From: Comamonadaceae bacterium
GTDB lineage: Bacteria; Pseudomonadota; Gammaproteobacteria; Burkholderiales; Burkholderiaceae_C
Length of the DNA: 59,002 bases
Assembly (NCBI GenBank): GCA_947450765.1
Contig: CANFXC010000008.1
Span: forward strand, 1 to 59,002
Reading direction: 5' to 3'
In this document: positions 1 through 11,078 of the stretch, one piece after another
Numbering within the stretch: the first letter of the stretch is position 1
Layout of the letters: every line of letters begins with the position of its first letter
Made by a program: the position numbers and the translations under genes
The notes under the pieces: model-generated
What the model was told of the DNA's origin: nothing
What the model saw: only the letters and a program-made list of their open reading frames with translations
The model's database searches: none

Positions 1-725
1 GACAGGCTGGTGAGCGCAATCAGGTTTTTGAAGTCGTGTCGGCCCAAGGCCGTGGCCGCTTCAAGACTGCCCAGTGGCGCTTCCTCACGGAAATAGATCT
101 CGCTGTAGCACTCGTCCGAGGCGATGACAAAGCCGTATTGGTCGCTCAATTCAAACAACTGCTTCCATTCAGCCAAGCCGATCACCGAGCCGGTCGGATT
201 GCCTGGCGAGCAGACGATGAGCAGCTGCGTCTTGGCCCAGACCGCCGCCGGCACCGCCGACCAGTCAATGCCGAAGTTGCGGGCCGGGTCGCTGGACGCA
301 TAAAAAACGTCAGCACCGGCCAGCAAAGCCGCACCTTCGTAAATTTGATAAAACGGATTCGGCGACACCACGGTTGCACCAATTTTCGTCGGATCAATGA
401 TGGTTTGCGTCAGCGCAAACAGCGCTTCACGCGAGCCATTCACTGGCAGCAATTGCTTGGCTGCGTCGACCGTGACGCCGTAGCGCCGATGCAGCCAGTC
501 GGCCATCGATTGCCGCAGCGCCGGTTCGCCCAGCGTGCCCGGGTAACTGGCCAAGCCGGCCAAACTAGCGGTCAGTGCTGTTTTGATCAACTCCGGCGTG
601 GCGTGGCGCGGCTCGCCAATGCCCAGGCTGATGGGGCGATAAGCAGGGTTCGGCGTGACCTTGGCGTGAAGCTGGCGCAGCCGTTCAAAAGGGTAGGGCT
701 GCAGGCGTGAGAGCAGAGGATTCAT
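1..725 (-). CDS. dapC: Succinyldiaminopimelate aminotransferase DapC, 3' end outside window
   Basis: The complement reads from ATG at 725 (MNPLLSRLQPYPFERLRQL) for 241 codons without a stop to the left edge. It is a class I/II PLP aminotransferase with SLGIGEPRH near residue 35, the SPNPFYQIYEGAALLAG loop, CSPGNPTGSVI and ASDECYSEIYF. The frame leaves the window at IALTSL, just before the PLP-lysine segment expected in this family. The start and the SPGNPTG/DECY pattern fit the proteobacterial DapC group, which makes N-succinyl-LL-2,6-diaminopimelate for lysine and cell-wall synthesis. dapD and dapE often follow but would lie outside the window. Another aminotransferase of the same fold cannot be fully excluded. 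Confidence 0.85.
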   Translation of the reverse strand, partial: MNPLLSRLQPYPFERLRQLHAKVTPNPAYRPISLGIGEPRHATPELIKTALTASLAGLASYPGTLGEPALRQSMADWLHRRYGVTVDAAKQLLPVNGSREALFALTQTIIDPTKIGATVVSPNPFYQIYEGAALLAGADVFYASSDPARNFGIDWSAVPAAVWAKTQLLIVCSPGNPTGSVIGLAEWKQLFELSDQYGFVIASDECYSEIYFREEAPLGSLEAATALGRHDFKNLIALTSL

Positions 726-859
726 CTGGGCATTATCGAGGATGAGAGGTAGACTTACAGCCTCAATGACTTGAAAGTTGGTTCAGAAAAACGCACAGCA
801 GGTCTTGAAACAGGACTTGTTACCTGACGTTTTTCACTTTCACATCACTGACTTTACCC

Positions 860-2440
860 TTGAAAAATACACCGTCGACTTTTAGTCGCTCTGAAAATCC
901 CGCCATGTTGTTTGGGATTTGGGGACTATTGGGACTGCATGTTTTGGTTTGGCTGGCCGCTTACAGCGTGACCACTGCCAACCTCGACGGCTATGGCGAC
1001 ATGCTCGAAACCTACGCATGGGGTCAAAGCTTGGATTGGGGCAGTGCCAAGCACCCGCCACTGTTTGCCTGGGTTGCCGGGCTCTGGTTCGATATTTTCC
1101 CGACCCGGGACTTTTTTTATTTTCTGCTGTCCTATGTCAACGTTGCCATTGGACTGCTGGGCGTCTACCGTTTAGCGCAAGCTCTGCGCCTGCCCCATTT
1201 GGCTTGGCCTGCCGTTTTGCTTTTGTGCATGTCGTTTCCGTACAGCACCTTGGCCGCCAAGTTCAATGCCAATGCGATTTTGCTGAGTGTCTGGCCCTGG
1301 GTCGCCGTGGCTTGGTTGCACAGCATGCGACAAGTTGGCCGTTCGGGCTGGCTCTGGTCTGTCGCCTTGGGGCTGTTGAGTGCCTTGTCAATGCTTGGCA
1401 AGTATTACAGCGGCGTCCTCTTGCTGGGCATTTTTCTCACCGCCTTGATGAGCAAAGAGGGACGGCAGTGGTTTTGCAGCTTCAAGCCTTGGCTGGCTTT
1501 GTTGGTGTTTGGGTTGTGCTTGCTGCCGCATTTCCAATGGTTGCGTGAGCATCATTTTGTCACCACCATGTACGTCGACGACCAACGAGTACGCGATGGC
1601 AGTGATGAGCAGCAGTTGTTTCGTTTCGCGATCGCTCCTGCCTTGTACTGGCCGCTGCCTTGGGTCATGTTGGCTTGGTTTGTCGCGCCAGACCATGCCG
1701 GTTTTCTTCAGCGCCTTCGAGGTTTACCCCTGCGCATGGCGCGTTGCTGGTCGCCTCAAGGATGGGACGACACTTTGTTCTGGCTGGCCGTGATGCCTTG
1801 GCTCATCTCCATGGTGTTTGGTCTTTCCGGATTTGTGACGATGTCCGTGCCATGGGCAATTCCGATTGGTTTTGCTTTTTCGTTACTCTGGCTGCGTAAC
1901 TTGACGACCGACCAGACTGACCTGTCGCGTCTTTTGTCACAACTGCGAAATGGCCTGTTGGCTTGGTGCATTTTGGTGATCGTGGTCAGTCCTTTGTACG
2001 CCGTTTACAAAGGTCAGACAGGGTCTGAGAAATTTTATTTGCCGCGCCGTGAGGCAGCCATTGAGATCCTCAAAGGTTGGCATGAAAGACACCCCGGCCA
2101 AGCTCTGCATTGGGTCGGCGGTGCTTGGGCCGAAAACGCTCTGCTGGCTTTCTATGGCGATTCGTCCATTCATGTGGTGCCGGGTGTGCCTGATCAATTC
2201 CCGGCCACAGTCACGCCCTTGGTCGGCTGGTCCCAGCAAGGTGGTTTGTTGTTGTGCCCCATGGGTTCTGTTCAGCAACCCGCTGAAACCGTTTGCGTTG
2301 ATCAAATGCAGGGCTGGCTGAAAACCCATGGTCAGCCGGCTGAGCCGATTCGCATCAGCGTCCATAAGCAAGGTCTTTTGTTTCCACAACAGATCACTTT
2401 TTCCTATATTGCGTTTGACTATTTGCCGGTTCGGCCCTGA
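860..2440 (+). CDS. GT39 (ArnT/PMT-like) polyprenyl-phosphate-sugar glycosyltransferase
   Basis: A polytopic inner-membrane protein of about 526 aa. The first membrane helix (LFGIWGLLGLHVLVWLAAYSV) is followed by a periplasmic loop with acidic residues (GYGDMLETYAWGQ) and the KHPPLFAW motif. These are hallmarks of GT39 enzymes, which transfer sugars from lipid-linked donors to lipid A, proteins or glycans. About ten further hydrophobic segments run to residue 400, then a soluble periplasmic C-terminal part. The TTG at 860 has no clear ribosome-binding site; ATG at 905 is a plausible alternative giving 511 aa. The gene stands alone between dapC and smc, so its acceptor cannot be inferred. Confidence 0.8.
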   Translation: MKNTPSTFSRSENPAMLFGIWGLLGLHVLVWLAAYSVTTANLDGYGDMLETYAWGQSLDWGSAKHPPLFAWVAGLWFDIFPTRDFFYFLLSYVNVAIGLLGVYRLAQALRLPHLAWPAVLLLCMSFPYSTLAAKFNANAILLSVWPWVAVAWLHSMRQVGRSGWLWSVALGLLSALSMLGKYYSGVLLLGIFLTALMSKEGRQWFCSFKPWLALLVFGLCLLPHFQWLREHHFVTTMYVDDQRVRDGSDEQQLFRFAIAPALYWPLPWVMLAWFVAPDHAGFLQRLRGLPLRMARCWSPQGWDDTLFWLAVMPWLISMVFGLSGFVTMSVPWAIPIGFAFSLLWLRNLTTDQTDLSRLLSQLRNGLLAWCILVIVVSPLYAVYKGQTGSEKFYLPRREAAIEILKGWHERHPGQALHWVGGAWAENALLAFYGDSSIHVVPGVPDQFPATVTPLVGWSQQGGLLLCPMGSVQQPAETVCVDQMQGWLKTHGQPAEPIRISVHKQGLLFPQQITFSYIAFDYLPVRP

Positions 2441-2523
2441 GTATTTTGGGCGTCAGCCAGGCGTCAATTCCCTGAACTGGGCTCGGGTAATAATCATGGT
2501 TGTTGTTCCTTTCTGGGTTTTTC

Positions 2524-5500
2524 GTGCGTCTTAATTCCATCAAGCTCTCAGGCTTCAAGTCATTTGCCGAACCCACCAACTTCGTGCTGCCAGGTCAGCT
2601 CGTCGGTGTGGTCGGGCCGAACGGTTGCGGCAAATCCAACATCATGGACGCTGTGCGGTGGGTGCTGGGCGAAAGCAAGGCCTCAGAGTTGCGCGGCGAG
2701 TCGATGCAGGACGTCATTTTCAGTGGCACCACCACCCGCAAGTCGGCCAGTCGCGCCAGCGTTGAGCTGGTGTTTGACAATGCTGACCACCGCGCTGGCG
2801 GTCAGTGGGGCCAGTTTGCAGAAATCGCGGTCAAGCGCGTCTTGACCCGCGACGGCACCTCCAGTTACTACATCAACAACCAGCCGGTGCGGCGCCGTGA
2901 CGTCCAAGACGTTTTTCTGGGCACCGGCCTGGGCCCACGCGCCTACGCCATCATTGGTCAGGGCACGATCAGCCGCATCATTGAGTCCAAGCCTGAAGAG
3001 CTGCGTCTGTTTTTAGAAGAAGCGGCAGGCGTGTCCAAGTACAAAGAACGCCGCCGCGAGACCGCCAACCGCCTGTCGGACACGCGTGAAAACTTGACCC
3101 GCGTCGACGACATTTTGCGCGAGCTGAATGCCAACCTTGAGAAGCTCGAAAAGCAAGCCGAAGTGGCCATGCGCTACAACACCTTGCAGGCCGACGGCAC
3201 CCTCAAGCAGCACCAGCTGTGGTTCATGAAGCGCACTGAGAGCGAGGCCGACCAGTCCAAGGTCAAGGCCGACTCTGAAAAGGCCGTCAACGATCTGGAA
3301 AGCCGCGTGGCCGATTTGCGCCACATCGAAGCTAATCTGGAAACCGTGCGGCAGGCGCATTACAGCGCAGGCGACCAGGTCAATCAGGCGCAGGGCAAGC
3401 TGTACGAAGCCAGCGCCGAAGTTGGCCGGCTTGAAGCCGAAATTCGCTTCGTGGTCGATGGCCGTTTGCGCGTCGAGCAACGTTTGGCACAGCTGAAAGA
3501 ACAAACCGCCCAATGGGCGACGCGCCAAGAAGACGCGGCCGTTGAAACCGAAAGTCTGGCTGGTCAAGCGGTTGATGCGGAAGAAAAAGCCGAGTTGCTG
3601 GCAGCCCAGACCGAAGACCGTGTCGGTCAATTGCCGGCGCTTGAAGAAGCCTTGCGCAGCGCACAAACCCAGGCCAACGAGCAGCGCAGCGGGGTGGCGC
3701 AGGTGCAGCAACAAATCCAGGTGTTGGCCGCTGACCAACGCAATATTGAAGAACAGAGTCGCGCCTTCGAGGTTCGTCGTGAGCGGCTGCTGGCCGACCG
3801 CAATGCGCTGAATGCGCCTGACGAAGCCCGCTTGGTGAACCTCAACGAACAATACACAGCGGCGCAGGAAAGTCAGGAAATGGTCGAAGCGGTGTTGCAC
3901 GAGCTGACCGACAGCGTGCCGCAGCTTGACCAAGCCCGACGCGACAAGCAACAAGTGGTGAACACTGAGTCAGCTCGGCAAGCCGACCTCTCGGCGCGCG
4001 CAGAAGCGCTCAAGGCGCTGCAAGAAAAAGTCAAAACCGACGGCAAGCTCAAACCTTGGCTGGCCAAGCACGGGCTGGATTCTTTGCAGGCTTTATGGAG
4101 CCGCATCAACGTTGAACAAGGCTGGGAAAACGCCCTAGAAGCTGCGCTGCGCGAGCGCCTGGGTGCGCTGGAAGTCAGCCGACTTGAAATGGTGCGCGGC
4201 TTTGCCGGCACTGACGGGCGCGACGTGCCCCCGGCGAAGTTGTCGTTTTACGCCCCGCCTCTGGCCGGCGCCGCAGTTCGTACTGGCACCGCTGGCTTGA
4301 GGCCGCTGGCTGACTTTTTGCGTTTGTCGGACGCTGGCCAAAGCGCTTTACTGACGGATTGGCTGCAAGGCTGCTATACCGCAGCCCATCTGGACGAGGC
4401 GCTGAGCGCTCGCAGCAAGCTGCAGGCTGGCGAAGTGATTTACGTGCAAGGCGGCCATGCCGTGATGCAGCACAGCGTGAGTTTTTACGCACAAGATTCT
4501 GAGCAAGCCGGCCTGTTGGCCCGGGCGCAAGAGATTGAAAACCTGGACAAACAGTTGCGCGCACAAGCCTTGATTGGTGACGAAGCCCGCGGCGCACTGG
4601 TGCGCGCCGAAGCGGCTTACGCAGACGCCGCCCAACGCTTGGTGTCGGCCCGTCGTGATGCCGCCGAAGGCCAGAGCCGCACGCATGGCCTGCAGGTTGA
4701 AGTGCTTCGCTTGACGCAGCTGGCCGAGCAAACCCGTGCCCGCAGCGAACAAATTCAGGGTGATCTGCAAGAAGTCGACGCGCAGATGGACGAACTGCAA
4801 GAGCGCCGTGTGACCGCCGAAGGCCGTTTCGAAGAGCTCGACATGCAACTGGCTGACAGCCAGGAACGCCACGCCCAATTAGACGACCGGGTGATTGAAA
4901 CCGAGCGCAAGCTCAATGAATCCCGCGAACAACAACGCACGCTAGAACGGCAGGCGCAAGAGGCGCAATTCGCGCTGCGCAGTCTGGCGTCACGACGTGA
5001 CGAATTGGCACGCTCGATTCAGATCGCAGCGCAGCAAGCAGCGTCCCTGGCCGACGAAGAGCAACGCGCCAAAGAAGAACTCTCACGCTTGACCGATGCA
5101 GCCGCACAAGCCGGTTTGCAAAACGCGTTGAGCGTCAAGCTAGAACGTGAAGCCGACCTCGGCGCCAAGCGCAGCCAGTACGACGACCTCAGCGCCAAGC
5201 TGCGCGCCAGCGACGAACGTCGCTTGCAGCTTGAGCGTGAGTTGGACCCGCTGCGCCAGCGCATCACAGAATTCCAGCTCAAAGAACAGGCGGCTCGTCT
5301 GGGTTTCGAGCAATACGCGCAACTGTTGACTGACGCTCAGGCAGATTTGGCCGCCGTCCAGCTGTCGATTGAAACCGGCAACGTGCGGCTCACCGGTCTG
5401 CAAAGCGAGATCGACCGCATCAACCGCGAAATTCAATCGTTGGGTGCCGTCAATCTGGCTGCGTTGGATGAACTCAGCGCGGCCCGTGAACGCAAGGGAT

Positions 5501-6063
5501 TTTTGGACTCTCAGGTGGCTGACTTGACCGAAGCAATGACCACGCTGGAAGACGCCATCAAGAAGATCGACGTTGAAACGCGTGAGCTCTTGTCCAGCAC
5601 CTTTGAAGTGGTGAACGGCCACTTTGGCAAGATGTTTCCCGAGCTGTTTGGCGGTGGCAATGCGCGGCTGGTCATGACAGGCGAAGAAATTCTGGACGCC
5701 GGCGTGCAGGTCATGGCGCAGCCACCTGGCAAGAAAAATCAAACCATTCACTTGCTCTCGGGCGGTGAAAAAGCACTGACCGCGATTGCGCTGGTGTTCG
5801 CTATTTTTCAACTCAATCCAGCCCCGTTTTGTTTGCTTGACGAGGTCGACGCACCGCTCGACGACGCCAACACCGAGCGTTATGCCAAGTTGGTGGCGAG
5901 CATGAGCAAGTCCACCCAGTTCCTGTTCATCAGCCACAACAAGATCGCCATGGAAATGGCCGAGCAATTGATCGGTGTGACCATGCAGGAGCAGGGCGTG
6001 TCACGCATTGTGGCGGTCGACATGGAAGCGGCTTTGGGCTTTTCTGAAACACTCACCGCATGA
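2524..6063 (+). CDS. smc: Chromosome segregation protein SMC
   Basis: A condensin-type ATPase of 1179 aa, the usual bacterial SMC length. GTG at 2524 is chosen because it gives the canonical N-terminus VRLNSIKLSGFKSF; the frame runs 8 codons further upstream to a TTG, without support. Walker A GPNGCGKS is at residues 31-38. Long coiled coils flank a hinge around residues 500-660. The ABC signature LSGGEK is at 1078-1083 and Walker B CLLDEVDAPLDD has the catalytic Glu at 1107. It compacts and resolves the origin region with ScpA/ScpB. Its stop overlaps the zipA start by 4 nt (ATGA), indicating translational coupling. Confidence 0.97.
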   Translation: MRLNSIKLSGFKSFAEPTNFVLPGQLVGVVGPNGCGKSNIMDAVRWVLGESKASELRGESMQDVIFSGTTTRKSASRASVELVFDNADHRAGGQWGQFAEIAVKRVLTRDGTSSYYINNQPVRRRDVQDVFLGTGLGPRAYAIIGQGTISRIIESKPEELRLFLEEAAGVSKYKERRRETANRLSDTRENLTRVDDILRELNANLEKLEKQAEVAMRYNTLQADGTLKQHQLWFMKRTESEADQSKVKADSEKAVNDLESRVADLRHIEANLETVRQAHYSAGDQVNQAQGKLYEASAEVGRLEAEIRFVVDGRLRVEQRLAQLKEQTAQWATRQEDAAVETESLAGQAVDAEEKAELLAAQTEDRVGQLPALEEALRSAQTQANEQRSGVAQVQQQIQVLAADQRNIEEQSRAFEVRRERLLADRNALNAPDEARLVNLNEQYTAAQESQEMVEAVLHELTDSVPQLDQARRDKQQVVNTESARQADLSARAEALKALQEKVKTDGKLKPWLAKHGLDSLQALWSRINVEQGWENALEAALRERLGALEVSRLEMVRGFAGTDGRDVPPAKLSFYAPPLAGAAVRTGTAGLRPLADFLRLSDAGQSALLTDWLQGCYTAAHLDEALSARSKLQAGEVIYVQGGHAVMQHSVSFYAQDSEQAGLLARAQEIENLDKQLRAQALIGDEARGALVRAEAAYADAAQRLVSARRDAAEGQSRTHGLQVEVLRLTQLAEQTRARSEQIQGDLQEVDAQMDELQERRVTAEGRFEELDMQLADSQERHAQLDDRVIETERKLNESREQQRTLERQAQEAQFALRSLASRRDELARSIQIAAQQAASLADEEQRAKEELSRLTDAAAQAGLQNALSVKLEREADLGAKRSQYDDLSAKLRASDERRLQLERELDPLRQRITEFQLKEQAARLGFEQYAQLLTDAQADLAAVQLSIETGNVRLTGLQSEIDRINREIQSLGAVNLAALDELSAARERKGFLDSQVADLTEAMTTLEDAIKKIDVETRELLSSTFEVVNGHFGKMFPELFGGGNARLVMTGEEILDAGVQVMAQPPGKKNQTIHLLSGGEKALTAIALVFAIFQLNPAPFCLLDEVDAPLDDANTERYAKLVASMSKSTQFLFISHNKIAMEMAEQLIGVTMQEQGVSRIVAVDMEAALGFSETLTA

Positions 6064-7112
6064 TGTCGCTACAACTCAGTTTGGCTCTTCTGGGTGTGCT
6101 CTTGTTGGCTGCGGTGCTGCTGCATGGCGCGTGGTCTTCGCGTAAAAATCTGCCCAAGCAAGCCAGTCACGATGTCAATACAGACGTAGCAAGTCCAGAC
6201 AAATCTTCAGCGATTGGAAGCTCACTTGAACGCCAGGAGCCGGTGTTTGACAACAGTCTCGAAGCCCTGACCACGCTGACGTCACCTGAGAAAAAAGCCG
6301 GTCTCGATGCTTTGATCGATGTGATCGCACCCATCACCGTAGAGTCACAGGTTTCCGGGGAAGCTGCACTGGCCGCCATGCCGGCAACGCGTCGGGCGGG
6401 TAGCAAGCCATTCGCGATTGAGGGTCTGAGCATTGAAACAGGTGAGTGGGAAGTGCCTGCCGCAGGACAGCGCTACAGTGCCTTTCAGGCCGGCGTGCAA
6501 CTGGCCAATCGAACAGGTGCCCTGAATCAGATTGAATACTCAGAGTTTGTGATGAAGGCCCAAGCCTTTGCCGACGCCGTGCTGGGCGAGCCCGAGTTTC
6601 CGGAGATGCATGACGAAGTGGCACGCGGGCGCGAGCTGGATCAATTTGCCGGTGACCACGATGCCCAATTGAGCTTCACGTTACGTGCAGCGAGCATTGC
6701 CTGGAGCCCCGGTTATGTGCAGCAAAATGCGGCGCGTCTGGGCTTCGTGGCTGGCGCCATACCGGGCCGAATGGTGTTGCCAGGTGCGCAGGGGCAGGCG
6801 CCCATTTTGGGCTTGTCTTTTGACAGCCAAGCCGCGATGGCCGAAGACCCCGAGCAAACAGCGCTGCATGAAGTCACACTGTCGCTGGATGCACCTCAAG
6901 TCGCCCGCAGCGAGCAACCTTTTGCCCGCATGTGCGAGGCAGCGCTGGCGTTAGCATCGGCGATGGACGGTGTCATCATCGACGACAACGGCAGCCGCAT
7001 TCGGGCCGAAGCCATGGAGGTCATCCATGCTGATCTCGAGAAACTTTATGACACGCTGGATGCGCGTGAACTGTCTGCCGGCTCGCTGCTGGGCAGACGC
7101 CTTTTCTCTTGA
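6060..7112 (+). CDS. zipA: Cell division protein ZipA
   Basis: A 350-aa protein with one N-terminal membrane anchor (LSLALLGVLLLAAVLLHGAW), a charged variable linker to about residue 145, and a C-terminal ZipA domain that binds the FtsZ tail. It tethers FtsZ to the inner membrane at the Z-ring. Identification rests on topology, on the C-terminal segment with FARMCEAALALASAMDGVIIDD, and on its position between smc and ligA, the usual betaproteobacterial arrangement. The start is the first of two tandem ATGs, overlapping the smc stop. The linker is short and acidic rather than Pro/Gln-rich as in E. coli. Confidence 0.88.
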   Translation: MMSLQLSLALLGVLLLAAVLLHGAWSSRKNLPKQASHDVNTDVASPDKSSAIGSSLERQEPVFDNSLEALTTLTSPEKKAGLDALIDVIAPITVESQVSGEAALAAMPATRRAGSKPFAIEGLSIETGEWEVPAAGQRYSAFQAGVQLANRTGALNQIEYSEFVMKAQAFADAVLGEPEFPEMHDEVARGRELDQFAGDHDAQLSFTLRAASIAWSPGYVQQNAARLGFVAGAIPGRMVLPGAQGQAPILGLSFDSQAAMAEDPEQTALHEVTLSLDAPQVARSEQPFARMCEAALALASAMDGVIIDDNGSRIRAEAMEVIHADLEKLYDTLDARELSAGSLLGRRLFS

Positions 7113-7121
7113 GTTCCTTAG

Positions 7122-9762
<2,641 letters not shown>

Positions 9763-9769
9763 GGCCAGC

Positions 9770-11065
9770 ATGTCAGTCCAAGATTTATATCGAAGCAAAC
9801 GCTGCACTGCGGCAGATGCTTTAGCGCATCTTAAAGATGGCGACTTCATCATCGTGCCGACAGGCGTGGGCGAACCTCCCAGCTTGTTGACAGAACTGTC
9901 TGAACAGCGCAGGCGCTTTCATGACATAAAAATCGGCCAAATTTTGGCGGTGCGCAAATACGGCTATTTCGATCCCGAAACAGCTGACCATGTGCGTCAC
10001 GTTGCTTTCTTCTTTGGGGGCGCTTCGCGCGCCGGCGGGGTTGCGGGCTGGACGGACTTCATTCCCAGCTATTTCTCTGAAATGCCCAGCTTGATCGAGC
10101 GCGGGCAGATGGCGGCTGACGTGGTGATGGCAATGGCTTCGCCCATGGACAGCGATGGTTATTTCTCGATCAGTCTTGGTGCCGACTACACCATGGCAGC
10201 GATCAAGAAAGCACGTGCTGTGGTGCTGGAAGTCAACCCCCATGTGCCCTACGCTTTGGGCAATTGCCACGTGCATATCTCGCAGGTGACGGCCTTGGTT
10301 GAAAGCCTGGAGCCGGTGTTGGAAGTGGGCTTGCCGAAGATCGGCCCTGTGCAAGAAGCCATTGGCAAATATGTGGCCGACATGATCGAAGACGGCTCAA
10401 CCTTGCAGATTGGTTACGGCGGTATTCCCGACGCCGTGGTGATGCAGTTGACCTCCAAGCATGACTTAGGCATTCATACCGAAATGATCGGTGACGGCAT
10501 CTTGACGCTGATCGACAGCGGCGCTGTGACCAATCGGAAAAAGAACTATTTACCGGGCAAGACGATTGCGACTTTTGCGTTGGGTTCACAAAAGCTCTAC
10601 CGCTACATGGACCGCAACCCTGGTTTGGAAATGCATCCGGTCGACTTCACCAACGACCCTTATCTGGCTGCACAAAACGACAATCTGGTCACCATCAATG
10701 CGACTTTGCAGATTGATCTGCTGGGCCAATGCGGTTCTGAAAGCTTGGGGCATCTGCCGTATTCCGGCACGGGCGGTCAATCAGATTTTGTGCGGGCCGC
10801 CAACCGCTCGCGCGGCGGCAAGTCATTCATCGTGTTGCCGTCGACCGCCAAAGACGACAGCATCAGCCGCATCGTGCCGACGCTGTCGCCGGGCACACAT
10901 GTGAGCACCAGCAAGAACGACATCAACTATGTGGTGTCGGAGTTTGGCGTGGCGCAGCTCAGAGGTAAATCAGCGAAGCAACGGGCAGGTGAGTTGATCG
11001 CCATTGCGCACCCAGACTTTCGGGCTGAGTTGACACGGGCTGCCAAGAAGATCAATTTAATCTGA
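9770..11065 (+). CDS. Acetyl-CoA hydrolase/CoA-transferase family protein
   Basis: A 431-aa class I CoA-transferase (acetyl-CoA hydrolase/4-hydroxybutyrate CoA-transferase group). ATG 9770 is chosen because it follows GAGG at 9761-9764 and begins the family N-terminus MSVQDLYRSK. The putative catalytic glutamate is E324 in GQCGSESLG, followed by the glycine-rich HLPYSGTGGQSDFVRAANRS and the C-terminal SEFGVAQLRGKSAKQRA loop. It either hydrolyses short acyl-CoAs or transfers CoA between acids; the donor and acceptor cannot be read from sequence. It is the last gene of the run starting at smc, 7 nt after def, and meets glnD tail to tail. Confidence 0.88.
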   Translation: MSVQDLYRSKRCTAADALAHLKDGDFIIVPTGVGEPPSLLTELSEQRRRFHDIKIGQILAVRKYGYFDPETADHVRHVAFFFGGASRAGGVAGWTDFIPSYFSEMPSLIERGQMAADVVMAMASPMDSDGYFSISLGADYTMAAIKKARAVVLEVNPHVPYALGNCHVHISQVTALVESLEPVLEVGLPKIGPVQEAIGKYVADMIEDGSTLQIGYGGIPDAVVMQLTSKHDLGIHTEMIGDGILTLIDSGAVTNRKKNYLPGKTIATFALGSQKLYRYMDRNPGLEMHPVDFTNDPYLAAQNDNLVTINATLQIDLLGQCGSESLGHLPYSGTGGQSDFVRAANRSRGGKSFIVLPSTAKDDSISRIVPTLSPGTHVSTSKNDINYVVSEFGVAQLRGKSAKQRAGELIAIAHPDFRAELTRAAKKINLI

Positions 11066-11078
11066 TGGCGTTGTCGCT

